Shown: in pieces, positions 7,839-16,713 of the stretch
Layout of the letters: each line of letters opens with the position of its first letter
How positions within the stretch are numbered: position 1 is the stretch's first letter
Origin: Asterionellopsis glacialis
Taxonomy: Eukaryota; Bacillariophyta; Plagiogrammaphyceae; Rhaphoneidales; Asterionellopsidaceae
Assembly: GCA_014885115.2 (NCBI GenBank)
Contig: WKLE02001170.1
Location: 4,063-21,181, forward strand
Direction: 5' to 3'
Length of the DNA stretch: 17,119 nt
Program-made: the position numbers and the translations under genes
The notes under the pieces: model-generated
Seen by the model: only the letters and a program-made list of their open reading frames with translations
The model's database searches: none
What the model was told of the DNA's origin: nothing

Positions 7839-10800
7839 TTACTTTTCGACGTAACTCTCAATAACATCACCGGGTTCGAACTCTTCAAAGTCAACAAGTC
7901 CAATACCACATTCATTACCACCTTCAATCTTATCAACTTCAGACTTGAAGTTTCTCAACGTTCGGATCTTGCTTTCACACAAAATCTTATCACCGCGCAT
8001 GACACGGACATTGCTTCCCTTTTGCAAGAAACCATCAGTACACCTACTACCGGCAATGTTACCTGTACCGCCAATATTGAACACTTCCTGCACGGTGGCG
8101 GAACCGACATATTCTCCGTCGGGTGTGGGTGACAACACCTCTTGCATACGACTCTCAACAGAGTCAATCGCGTCGTACACAATGTTGTAGTATTCAATTG
8201 GAATGCCCATCATCCTAGCATCTTCTTGTGCGGCATAGTTGGCAGCACAATTGAAGGCAATGACCGTCGTATCCGGGGTGACACTTGCAATCTGAATATC
8301 ACTCTTGGTAACATCACCAGCTTCACTAACGAGGACCTTCACAGTTACCATGGCTTCTTCATTTTCAAGTTTCAATTCAGACAAGGAACGAGCAAGTGCT
8401 TCAGCAGACCCTTGTACATCAGCCTTTAAGACGACACACATTTCACGGTTTTCTTTGATTCCTCCGAATTGTGCAGCGACGGCACCCATCAAACCAGATT
8501 GGTAAGAAGCAGACTCTTTCTCTCTCGCAATCCTATAAGAAATGAAGGGAACAAGCATCAGAAGCTGAAGATAAAAAAAAGTTGCAAGGCTCCAGAGTAG
8601 CGGTTTCATCTCACCTTTGTCGGTTCTCAGCAAGTTCTCTAGCAATCTGTTCATTTTCGGTAACAACAAGAATGTCTCCAGCAGCAGGGACACCATCGAA
8701 TCCGACAACGCTAATAGGGAAACTAGGTTCAGCCTTCTTATACCTTTTCTTGCCGTCGGGCCCGATAAGGGCTTTGACTTTGCCCCAGGTTTCTCCCGCA
8801 ACAAACGTGTCTCCAATGCTTAGAGTTCCCTTTTGAATCAAAGTAGTTGCTACGGTTCCAAGACCCTTTTCCACGCGAGCCTCTACCACAACTCCCTGGG
8901 CTTCACGGTTGGGGTTGGCCTTAAGATCAGCAACTTCTGCTTGAAGCATGATCTTGTCAAGCAAGTCATCAAGACCCGTTCGTGTCTTGGCACTGACTTC
9001 AGCACATTGAACATCACCACCAAAATCTTCAGTCAGCACCTCATACCCAGTCAAATCAGATTTGACCCTGGCAACGTCGGCAGTTTCAAGATCACACTTA
9101 TTGACAGCAACTACAAGAGGAACTCCAGCCTGACGAGCACACATAATCGAATCAGCTGTTTGCTGCTTGACACCATCATCCGCAGCAACAACCAAAATCA
9201 CAATATCTGTAATATTTGCTCCACGTTCACGCATGTCAGTGAAGGCTGCATGGCCAGGGGTATCAATGAATGTAATCTTCTCACCATTGTGAGTCACTTG
9301 GTAGGCACCAATGTGTTGTGTAATTCCACCAGCTTCTCCAGCAGTTACCTGTGTATCCCTAATGGCATCGAGAAGCGATGTCTTTCCGTGATCAACGTGC
9401 CCCATGATAGTGACAACAGGAGGCCTTGGCTCAAGGTCCTCTGGGTCATCTTCATCCATAGCAAAACCAACACTGAGAGCGCTATCTTCATCCTCATCAA
9501 AGTCCCTATAAAAATCGTCAATGCACATTTAAAAGGGGTATGGATATATTGAGTTTGTGGGTGGCAATTGAAGAAAAAAATTATTCGAATAATTCGAAAT
9601 AAAAGTAACTCACTCGTCTTCTTCGTCATCCTCCTCGGATCCTGCAACAATCCTACCAAGTCCTTCAACGACAGCCATACAAGTGGCAGGATCAAGACTT
9701 TGCGTCATCGATGCCATAACTCCAAGATCGGTCATTAAAAACTTGATAATTGCAACGGGCTTGTCATCCATGATCTCAGCAAGTTCAGCGACAGTCAAGG
9801 GTCCCCTATAATAGAAACGAAGGAATGCAATTAGGACAAAAGTACAACACACGTATTTACGGAGATGCTGCTTAACGATACACCAAAACTTACTCAGGCA
9901 AACTAACAGTTTTGCGTTCCAAGGCCTTGATAGCCTTAAGTTCCTTTTCTCTAGTCCTGTCCTTCTTCTTCAAACTACTGCGACGCTGGCTCTTTTCCGC
10001 AGCACGTCCTCTCTTACCAGTTCCAATTCGAAGAGAAGGCCTCTTTGGTTTATCATAAGCTTTCTTTTCCCTGGGTGCCTTTCCGCCTGGTTGACGCTTA
10101 GGTCCTTTGTCTGACAAACCGGAAGGACCATCTAGGATTAGTTGGACAAAACGAAGAAAACGAACAACTTAGTGTGTGAGAAAATATCGTCGAGGTGATA
10201 CCGATAATATGCTACTTGTAGACAAATCTCTCCAACATGATGTTCTATGGATACGTCGGTAAATAGTCAAGCCCAACAGGATTCTGAAGCCGAAGGCACA
10301 TTCTATAATGGAAGAAGTTGGTATTCTACTCAAGATAAAAGGTATATTCGCCAAAAGTAAATGAAAAGCCTCGTCGAGGAATTATGAATGAGGGGTTGAC
10401 TCAATAGGATCTGAAGGAACTATCTCTCGAGAGTTGATTCAAACATCTAAGGAGAAAAACAATCATAGCATCTTTTCGTCCTTGATGGGACCAAATCTAT
10501 CTACCTACCATTCCAATCTTTGCGACCTTTGTTTGGCCTGTTGTTACGAGTGTCTTCACTGTCATCATCATCATACTCACTCGTAGCTCCAGAATCGCCA
10601 ATACTAATGACAGGTTTCGCCCTTTTGCTGGCATCTCCCGCTGGGCTTCTACGGTCTTGAGGCCGATCACGGTCTCCGCCACGTTGTCCACCGCGCTGTC
10701 CGCCTCCACCTCGGTTGTTGTTATCTCTGTTATTTTGTCTTTCCTCTCGCTGAGGGGGCTCTACCTTTACCTTTTGAATTTTCATTGGATTTTCAAGCCG

Positions 10801-11272
10801 TAACATTGGTCCAGTATAAGGACCACGAGGGCCTCCACCACCAGGACCACGAGGCCCACCACCAGGGCCGCGAGGCGGACCACGAGGTCCATTTCCAGGA
10901 CCACGTCTTTGTCCTCCCTGGAAATTTCTAGGACCTCCTCCTTGATTATTATTCCTCCTGGGTCCTCCAGCTCCATTCGGTCCTCTAGTTCTTGGACCTC
11001 CATTGTTGTTTGAAGTACCGGTAGTCCCACTAGAAGACGACGACGCCACTGCGATAAATGTTCTACGGGGACAAAAAATCAATATTTTTTCTTTCAGGTG
11101 AGAAAAATGATCTCCGACGATTAACATGAGAAATTGTCACAAAATTAACTTACCTCTTCTTTGCTGATGAAGTCGTTCCGACCCAAGTAACTTGAGAATT
11201 AGAAACAAATGAAACCGCAGTACCAGCCATCACGGCTGCTAGTACCGGATAAAAAAGATTAGAAATCTTCAT
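7839..11272 (-). CDS. infB: Translation initiation factor IF-2, probably plastid-targeted (six exons)
   Basis: Exons on the minus strand: 11272-11154, 11062-10509, 10131-9894, 9805-9614, 9505-8615, 8532-7839. All introns are GT-AG, phases agree at every junction, and the product is 895 aa, close to bacterial IF-2. Exon 1 encodes a signal-peptide-like leader: hydrophobic core about residues 6-19, then AVSFV (19-23), reminiscent of the diatom plastid ASAFAP site with Phe at +1. Residues 61-125 are Gly/Arg/Pro/Asn-rich, followed by basic stretches. The IF2_N-like domain is at about 305-352. The GTPase domain shows GHVDHGKT (403-410), GGITQHIG (427-434), DTPGHAAF (449-456), NKCD (503-506) and SAKT (539-542). 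The later EF-Tu-like domain II, IF-2 and C-terminal initiator-tRNA-binding regions follow. IF-2 delivers formyl-Met-tRNA to the small ribosomal subunit. Plastid rather than mitochondrial targeting is inferred from the leader. Confidence 0.93.
9584..9598. repeat. 15-nt odd palindrome in IF-2 intron 4
   Basis: TTCGAATAATTCGAA is a perfect inverted repeat with one central base, close to the donor of the 108-nt intron. It may form a small hairpin near the 5' splice site. Confidence 0.6.
10132..10508 (-). other. Unusually long intron 2 of the IF-2 gene
   Basis: This intron is 377 nt, against 82-108 nt for the other four (11063-11153, 9806-9893, 9506-9613, 8533-8614). Donor G|GTAGGT and acceptor CCTAG|AT restore an Asp codon (WN-D-GPSG). 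I see no in-frame internal exon and no convincing snoRNA boxes on the sense strand. Confidence 0.75.
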
Positions 11273-11476
11273 GATAACTTTTTCTGTTTTCTTTTCTACT
11301 AATCAAATCAAACAACAAGCCTTGATGTTATGCAATCAACAACCCCAACTACAATGTAATAGTAGACTACTAAATCGATCTGCTTTTGAGAATGCTTAGA
11401 CTTCTTCAATCTAACACTCAACAGCAGCTCTTTAGCGTCTTAACCTTTGCTCTTGTGTCGTAGAACAATTCAAAAC

Positions 11477-11504
11477 TCAAGAGATGTACACCCTGATCTC
11501 TTGA
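11477..11504. repeat. Inverted repeat, 9-bp arms
   Basis: TCAAGAGAT (11477-11485) and ATCTCTTGA (11496-11504) are perfectly complementary around a 10-nt loop. Confidence 0.75.
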
Positions 11505-11564
11505 AGCAGAGGCAAGGCAACACACGCGAGGATTGACCTGGCAGCGGATGTTTTTTCTGTGGTG

Positions 11565-11603
11565 GTCAGGTTAGGTGAAGAGAAATTCTTCACGCAGCCT
11601 GAC
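11565..11603. repeat. Two-step hairpin
   Basis: GTCAGG (11565-11570) pairs with CCTGAC (11598-11603), and inside it GTGAAGA (11575-11581) pairs with TCTTCAC (11587-11593). The two stems are separated by a symmetric 4+4 internal loop and closed by a 5-nt loop. The arrangement is compact enough to be an RNA structure or a transposon end. Confidence 0.7.
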
Positions 11604-11662
11604 GTACTCGTTTGAGCTGCTGCTGTCAACCGCAATGTACCAGTACCGACCGTAGCACAACC

Positions 11663-11673
11663 GTACCAGGTAC
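11663..11673. repeat. GTACCAGGTAC motif, copy 6
   Basis: This copy is immediately followed by CAGGTA, so two TACCAGGTA units overlap. It lies about 390 bases upstream of the IF-2 start codon. Confidence 0.8.
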
Positions 11674-12223
11674 CAGGTATCCGCTTGCGGGCGTACCGAC
11701 CTGTATTGAATGTTCTGGCAGGTATTTCAACACCCACCTGGCTGACAACCAAGCGCTCAAACATGAAGAGTCTGCCCCGTCCATGGTACGTCTCAATATT
11801 TTAAACCGACATCCTTCCACGGTATGTATGCTACGGCGACGAGTCCCATCTCGTGTTTGTGTGTGTGTTTTCAAAAGAACACGTGGATGGCATCTCCATT
11901 TTTACGGCTAATGGACAGACACCGAATGAAAAGTGTTCCCACCTTCACCCTAATCCTAACCTTGTGAGTTGTGAGAGAATGAAGAATCAAGCACGCAAAA
12001 CTTTAAAATAACGTGTTTAAAAATTTTGAATGTTGCTCAGGTCCAGAGGCCCCTTCTTGTTCCCCCCAAGACAAGGCAGTAAATAGACCTGTGATAGTGA
12101 ATATTTGTTGTTGTTCATTGACATCAAAATTGTTTCAAGACAATGCAGGAAATTTGGTACAACATAATTCATATTTGCAGAAAGTACACTTAGTGATCAT
12201 TGCAAAAATAAACTCTATGGTTT

Positions 12224-13537
12224 TTAATTATCTGCCAAAATAATACTTTTGGACAGGGCATCTAGAATAGTTCTGGGATGTTGTCCTTCAAATCCAATTT
12301 GATACACGGCTTCTAACAACGGGAAGTCGTTGGTAAGATTCCAATCTACCAGTGCTTGGTGAACGTATTGTGCATTGTGCCAATCAGGTAATTTCATACC
12401 ATTTAACATTGTGTTTTCAAGATGCTCCCACCGTTCGATGGAATCACTCTTGGAAGAAACGAATCCCTCTTGAAGTCCCTCTTTTACAAAAGCCGCTGCC
12501 AAGGTCCGTCCTCTCCCCGCTGTACACGTGAGTACTAAATCACCCACACCAGCACTTGTTTCAAACACAGTAGATGGGACTCCCATACCTCTAGAATCCA
12601 TAAACCGTGCCATTTCATGTTGACCAGCTCGCATAGCAGCCGAACGGGCATTCCATCCAAGATCTAGCCCCTCCATATACCCCACAGCTAATGAAAATAC
12701 ATTTTTAAGACCACCACATAATTCAACCCCAATGCGATCATTCGTCAGAGATGTTTGGAAGCACGAACTAGAAGTAATTTTTTGGACCAACCTTGCTGCT
12801 TCCAAATTTCCTCGACTCTGATCGTCATCATCATCATCATCATCATATCCAATAGTTGCTTCAGCAAATTCATCATCAGATACCATTTCACGATATAAGT
12901 TGGGGCCACTCAAGGCTACAACAGCGGCTGGAGGGTTACAACTACCTTGTGAAAGATGTTGATTGATAATATCAACAGATGTAACCATTTTTTGTTCGGC
13001 AGGAGAGTATTTGAGTGATTTCAATACACTCACTATAACAGAATTCGGTGACAGCTGAAGATCTTTCAACAAAGGTGGGAGGAATCCTGTAGGTATAGCC
13101 AATACAATTACACTAGCCCCATCGACACATTCTTGCAAGTTTGTTGTAGCCCTGACATGTGATGGGAATGCAGCACCTGGCAAGTATTGAGAATTTGTCC
13201 TTTGTGTATTGATTTCATCTACAATGGTTGATCGACGAGCGTACCATGCAATGTTCGTGGACGATGATGATTCAGAGTCTTCTGGTGAAGTTGCCTTTGC
13301 AATGATGCGTGTCATAGCGGAACCAAATGATCCAGCACCTACCACTGCTACCTTTTTAGGAAAGGTAGAAATGCTTTCTGTATTCTGTTCGTTATTACTC
13401 ATATTTGTAGATGTTGTACCAAATGTACAATTAAGACTCTTACGAAAACAATTGTTCGTCAACACCCTACTAGTAGATGTAGCAATGGATGCTGGAAGTA
13501 CAAGCAGCCTACGGTTACGACTTAAACAAGAAAGCAT
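12224..13537 (-). CDS. NAD-dependent glycerol-3-phosphate dehydrogenase with N-terminal extension
   Basis: A single-exon frame. The first ATG is at 13537 (the frame further upstream opens with TTG), giving 437 residues, against about 330-350 for bacterial GpsA or eukaryotic GPD1 cores. The Rossmann motif is VVGAGSFGSA (about 65-74, Gly67/69/72). Later motifs are LSGPNLYREM (209-218), GGLKNVFSLAVGY with the catalytic-type Lys278, GWNARSAAMRAGQHEMARF (294-312) and SAGVGDLVLTCTAGRGRT (328-345). The enzyme interconverts dihydroxyacetone phosphate and glycerol 3-phosphate, feeding glycerolipid and glycerol synthesis and redox balance. The first 60 residues are rich in Ser, Arg, Leu and Asn with almost no acidic residues, typical of an organelle transit peptide (mitochondrial or plastid, undecided). 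An in-frame Met45 (MSNNEQ) could start a cytosolic form. An eight-Asp run (232-239) interrupts the segment after the SGP motif. Confidence 0.9.
   Translation of the reverse strand: MLSCLSRNRRLLVLPASIATSTSRVLTNNCFRKSLNCTFGTTSTNMSNNEQNTESISTFPKKVAVVGAGSFGSAMTRIIAKATSPEDSESSSSTNIAWYARRSTIVDEINTQRTNSQYLPGAAFPSHVRATTNLQECVDGASVIVLAIPTGFLPPLLKDLQLSPNSVIVSVLKSLKYSPAEQKMVTSVDIINQHLSQGSCNPPAAVVALSGPNLYREMVSDDEFAEATIGYDDDDDDDDQSRGNLEAARLVQKITSSSCFQTSLTNDRIGVELCGGLKNVFSLAVGYMEGLDLGWNARSAAMRAGQHEMARFMDSRGMGVPSTVFETSAGVGDLVLTCTAGRGRTLAAAFVKEGLQEGFVSSKSDSIERWEHLENTMLNGMKLPDWHNAQYVHQALVDWNLTNDFPLLEAVYQIGFEGQHPRTILDALSKSIILADN
12825..12846. repeat. TCA trinucleotide microsatellite (coding, poly-Asp)
   Basis: About seven TCA units encode an Asp run in the dehydrogenase. 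The tract probably lies in a surface loop between conserved motifs and may vary in length between strains. Confidence 0.8.
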
Positions 13538-14352
13538 TATATTTGTCTGCCTTGTCACGTGCCAATGTGCCGTCAACAATGGAACGATTTTGGAGACATG
13601 TCTAGATATTTTTTGTGAGAAACACTCATAGTTCGAGAGATTTCCCTCCCTCCACTCGGTGAGTTGTTTTTGCTTTGTGGATGGGGAGACACACCCCTGA
13701 GCAGGCGGTCTACTGGTGGATTCCGAAAACCTCCTCCCTAATCTGCAGATAAATGGATATATTTATTATATTCAGTACTGTGTTATTAATATATTTTAAC
13801 ATATTATAAATGAAAAACCGGAAGTAAGAATAGGGATAGGAAAAGACCCTCAATTTTTCTATCCGTTTTTCTGTAGTATGTTCGTTTTAATGTTTATATT
13901 TTGTCTTGGTCGTATCCTTAATTATCGAGGAGGGCGTCAGACCGTGATGAGAACCCTACCTGCTCATCGGCGGGGGAGAGTTACTTCCATGCTCACTTCG
14001 CAATATGGCTCTACGTAGAGCTCGTACGTAGAATATCTTTACCTGGTGCTAAAGAAAATTACTTCCAAGCAAGCTCCCGTTGTTGTCTACGCTAATAATG
14101 TACCAAGGGGAAGTTACGTCTGACTAAGAGTGGCGTCCGCAATGGGCTTTAAATTATTTATTCTGTCTCATTATCGTACATATCGTACGGTACAACAAAA
14201 ACAACTGCTCCATACACAAAAATCAGAATGCTTCTCTTCTGTTTTCTTTTATGGTACAAAATATATTTTATATTCTGGTTCGCGATTCCGAGAATGCACC
14301 AAAAACACTTTGTTGTCTATAAAAAAAAGTCAACCCCAAAGCCAGCTGAACA
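13538..14352. other. Divergent intergenic/promoter region
   Basis: About 815 bases between divergent start codons. It includes AT-rich stretches near 13760-13810 with several TATA-like sequences, a perfect 14-bp palindrome at 14008-14021, a TTACGTCT element at about 14114, and clustered CGTAC words (14023-14029, 14176-14193). The frame 14130-14378 overlaps the next start in another frame and has no recognisable domain. No RNA gene was recognised. Confidence 0.6.
14008..14021. promoter_or_regulatory. 14-bp palindrome GCTCTACGTAGAGC
   Basis: A perfect dyad with a TACGTA core, followed directly by CGTACG. ACGT-core palindromes are typical bZIP targets and the position in a divergent promoter is suitable, but the regulator is only inferred. 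Confidence 0.45.
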
Positions 14353-15357
14353 ATGGCAAAGCTGATTACCAAACATGACCCATTTCACATCCACAAGGTT
14401 CTGGGCTTGCTCGTTCTAATGAATTATCTCTACAGATTCTTCCTGATTTTCACCATTGGAAATGCATTTCCCACGGAGGAACCTGTTTGGAAATCAGCGT
14501 CGTCTGTGGCTCTGCATGGACTTTTATCTTGGAGTTCTTTGCTGTTGCCACTTCCCGCTAAGCGAAATTTCAATTCCCCAATGATTTGGCCGGAGTTTCG
14601 ATTGCACTCAATCGCTTTTGCTTCTCGCCACATTGTCGCAACTCTTCTCACTCTATGTAACGTCTGGCCACAAAATCTTTGGGGAAAGGCCATTGCACGT
14701 GCCATACTTTTGGCTACCGTAGTTAAGGCAGCATCTATCATCACAGATAAGTTTGGATGCCGAGTCAAACGTACAACAAATTCCATGCCATACCCCCCAA
14801 CAGTAACGGAAGAGCAGCAAAAAACAGTCAAGACATTCTACACACTTAGTCAGTTTGGGGCGTCAGCAGCTTGCCTTCTCCCAGATCCTACTGTTAATTT
14901 TGCACCTCTTTTGGCGATTCAGATGGCTCCACTCATGATGACTCTAGTTCGCAAGGGAAAGGTGTCGAGTGTAACTTACCACCGTATCTATGCTATCAGT
15001 CTATACCTGGGTTATGTGATGGTGTTTCTTCGTATGATCTGGTCTGGCCGAGACCTAGGCTTGAACTGCTGTTTTGTGCTGGGATTTCCTTCGGACATGC
15101 TACGAAACTACATGTCAGCTATATACGTATGGATGACGGTAGTGGCATTTGGGTGTGTTTTGTATCCCTTGGTATTACATGAGTTAGTTCAACATTATAT
15201 TTCAGAAGCTGTCGCATTCCGATACCTGTGCTTTGCATGTGCTGCCGTGATGATCCCTAAACTGGCGATGATTACTCCACTGTTTTCTCGAGGTTGGGCA
15301 GTTTCGGTATCGGTCACAAATTCTTCTCTGGCAAAGACAAAGAAATCGATTGATTGA
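14353..15357 (+). CDS. Polytopic membrane protein of unknown function
   Basis: 334 residues, starting at ATG 14353 (context ACAATGGC) and ending at TGA. About seven to eight hydrophobic segments are visible, near residues 13-35, 50-68, 85-105, 112-130, 170-195, 210-232, 255-278 and 287-305. Conserved-looking polar pieces include HKVLGLLVLMNYLYRF (14-29), PMIWPEFRLHSIAFASRHIV (75-94) with two His and two Arg, and YHRIYAISLYLGY. I believe similar proteins occur widely in microalgae, but I recognise no characterised family, transporter signature or catalytic motif. There is no clear cleavable signal peptide; the first segment could act as an anchor. The C-terminus is Lys- and Ser-rich. The gene is divergent from glycerol-3-phosphate dehydrogenase and convergent with the four-TM protein downstream. 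That it is real is supported by its length, good initiation context and consistent hydrophobic pattern. Confidence 0.75.
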   Translation: MAKLITKHDPFHIHKVLGLLVLMNYLYRFFLIFTIGNAFPTEEPVWKSASSVALHGLLSWSSLLLPLPAKRNFNSPMIWPEFRLHSIAFASRHIVATLLTLCNVWPQNLWGKAIARAILLATVVKAASIITDKFGCRVKRTTNSMPYPPTVTEEQQKTVKTFYTLSQFGASAACLLPDPTVNFAPLLAIQMAPLMMTLVRKGKVSSVTYHRIYAISLYLGYVMVFLRMIWSGRDLGLNCCFVLGFPSDMLRNYMSAIYVWMTVVAFGCVLYPLVLHELVQHYISEAVAFRYLCFACAAVMIPKLAMITPLFSRGWAVSVSVTNSSLAKTKKSID

Positions 15358-15840
15358 ATATGTTCTTTTGGGTGGGTGGCAAGGAATGCGAGAACGCATT
15401 TTGTCTTTCGAGAGTTCTGGAGGATTTTTTGAAGGGATTATTATATTCGTATGAATAGGAATTACAAGGAGGGCTTGATTATCCACAGTTCTTTCCACAG
15501 TCGTGATGGAGCATTTAGCTGCAAATTATTAAAATCAATGACCACGGACCATGATGCCATTATCGGAAGACCAAGAAGAGGCGCCATTTTATAGTTTTTT
15601 TAAAAAAAAGACGGAGTTGAAATCTACTGAGCAGTTTCTGTAGTACTGTATCTACATAATATTCTATTTTCAATAAAACCAAATATAAAGTACGTGAATC
15701 AAGCAAAAACTATTTTAAAAGATTTTCAAATAAATGGAAACGAACGTTCTGTACGAGGCTTGCCGAAACCTTGAATTGATGTAAAGGGTGATTGGAACCA
15801 TCTAAACTAAACTGCTACCGACTGTTACAAGGAAGCTTTT
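15358..15840. other. Convergent 3' intergenic spacer
   Basis: About 480 bases between the stops of convergent genes. It contains A- and T-rich runs (15596-15608, 15701-15735) suitable for 3' ends, but no repeat family, RNA gene or credible coding frame was seen. Confidence 0.65.
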
Positions 15841-16494
15841 TTAACAGCATCCTACGCTTTCTCGTTCAAATGTATCTGGGGTCATGATACCTCTCAAGAC
15901 TTGAATAATGAAACCAACATGGGGGTAAATAAAGAACACGGTCAAAAGAAACCTAAGTGCAAAACCACCGGCGTTAACTTCACATTCAGCATAGTGGTCA
16001 TCAACTTGTACGTTCCAATCCTCGCAAAGATCAAGGATTAGGATTGTATCTACAATGTAAAAGATTAGTAGAAAAAGGGCACCGAGTCCTACAAGGAATA
16101 CATTGTAACGTACAACTCCAATAATGGCTATGCATAGTGTTACAATGCACACAGCAAGGAGAATGGAAAGAGTTTCCTCGTAATCATCAAAGTGTTCCTC
16201 CCATTTTTTGTCGTACCCATACCCATACTCATCACTATGGTAGGCGTGATTGTGATCTCCTAGAACAACAGCAAGGTATATAAGAAAAAGCGTGATGATA
16301 ATAATATCCATAATGATTGTAGCGCGACGATAATCGCAACAACAACCACAGAACCTGGTCCCTACTCTTGTTCCATTATAGGGTGGTTGCTCTTCTATCT
16401 CTATTCTTGTACCAGTAAATGTAATCGGTACCGGTTGCTCTTGCTGCTGTTGTTGTTCTTCCTCAACTTTTGGATCGTTGTAGATTTTACTCAT
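15841..16494 (-). CDS. Four-transmembrane Cys-rich membrane protein, unknown function
   Basis: 217 residues, ATG at 16494, TAA at 15841. The N-terminal cytosolic-type region is polar with a Gln/Glu run (11-20). A Cys cluster with a basic tail follows, FCGCCCDYRRATII (48-61), directly before TM1 (about 57-78). A Tyr/His/Asp-rich loop (79-108) comes next, then TM2 (109-127), TM3 (131-156), a loop with Cys157 and Cys171 that could form a disulfide, and TM4 (177-200). The protein ends in SVGCC. The layout is tetraspan-like. The CCCDxRRA block before TM1 matches what I remember of a diatom-expanded family of small membrane proteins, but I know of no assigned function. Cys clusters beside a membrane segment and at the C-terminus may be palmitoylated (inference). 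Confidence 0.75.
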   Translation of the reverse strand: MSKIYNDPKVEEEQQQQQEQPVPITFTGTRIEIEEQPPYNGTRVGTRFCGCCCDYRRATIIMDIIIITLFLIYLAVVLGDHNHAYHSDEYGYGYDKKWEEHFDDYEETLSILLAVCIVTLCIAIIGVVRYNVFLVGLGALFLLIFYIVDTILILDLCEDWNVQVDDHYAECEVNAGGFALRFLLTVFFIYPHVGFIIQVLRGIMTPDTFERESVGCC

Positions 16495-16541
16495 TGCTGA
16501 TTATAATTCGGGCGAACTTGTAGATGGATGTTTTGTTTTGT

Positions 16542-16558
16542 TGTGTGTGTGTGTGTGT
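16542..16558. repeat. TG dinucleotide microsatellite
   Basis: About eight and a half TG units, 48 bases upstream of the four-TM start codon, within its likely 5' UTR or core promoter. Confidence 0.85.
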
Positions 16559-16713
16559 TTTTTTGTGGGATAGAAAGTAATAATGAGTTCTCGTTTTCCA
16601 AGTCGCGTTTTTGGTCCTTCTAAAGGTACGTGTATTACGGGATTAGGTTGACGCCTCCTTGTCGCCTAAACTTGACATCACGATTCTTTTCTTCAATCCC
16701 TGAAATCTAGAGA

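Larger units (their letters stand above)
11273..12223. other. Spacer upstream of IF-2 and downstream of glycerol-3-phosphate dehydrogenase
   Basis: About 950 bases that should contain the IF-2 promoter (reading left) and the 3' UTR of the dehydrogenase. It holds two adjacent hairpins (11477-11504 and 11565-11603), one GTACCAGGTAC copy extended by a second CCAGGTA (11663-11679), and a short CCCTAA-like stretch near 11948. Overlapping frames at 11477-11911 on both strands lack domains and are not called. Confidence 0.65.

Noticed and set aside
8833..9552. 239-codon plus-strand open frame
   Set aside because: It lies antisense to the IF-2 GTPase exon, crosses an intron and shows no domain; it is a shadow of the coding strand.
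10236..10290. ATGATGT ... CTGA on the plus strand within IF-2 intron 2, C/D snoRNA-like
   Set aside because: Imperfect C box, no terminal stem, and opposite strand to the host intron.
11947..11963. CCCTAATCCTAACCTT, telomere-like
   Set aside because: Only about two degenerate units, consistent with chance.
13538..13579. Upstream extension of the dehydrogenase frame to 13579
   Set aside because: It begins with TTG, an unlikely start in a nuclear eukaryotic gene; the first ATG is at 13537.
13938..14125. GTGATGA ... CTGA in the divergent spacer, C/D snoRNA-like
   Set aside because: The boxes are about 180 bases apart with no internal D'/C' pair or closing stem.
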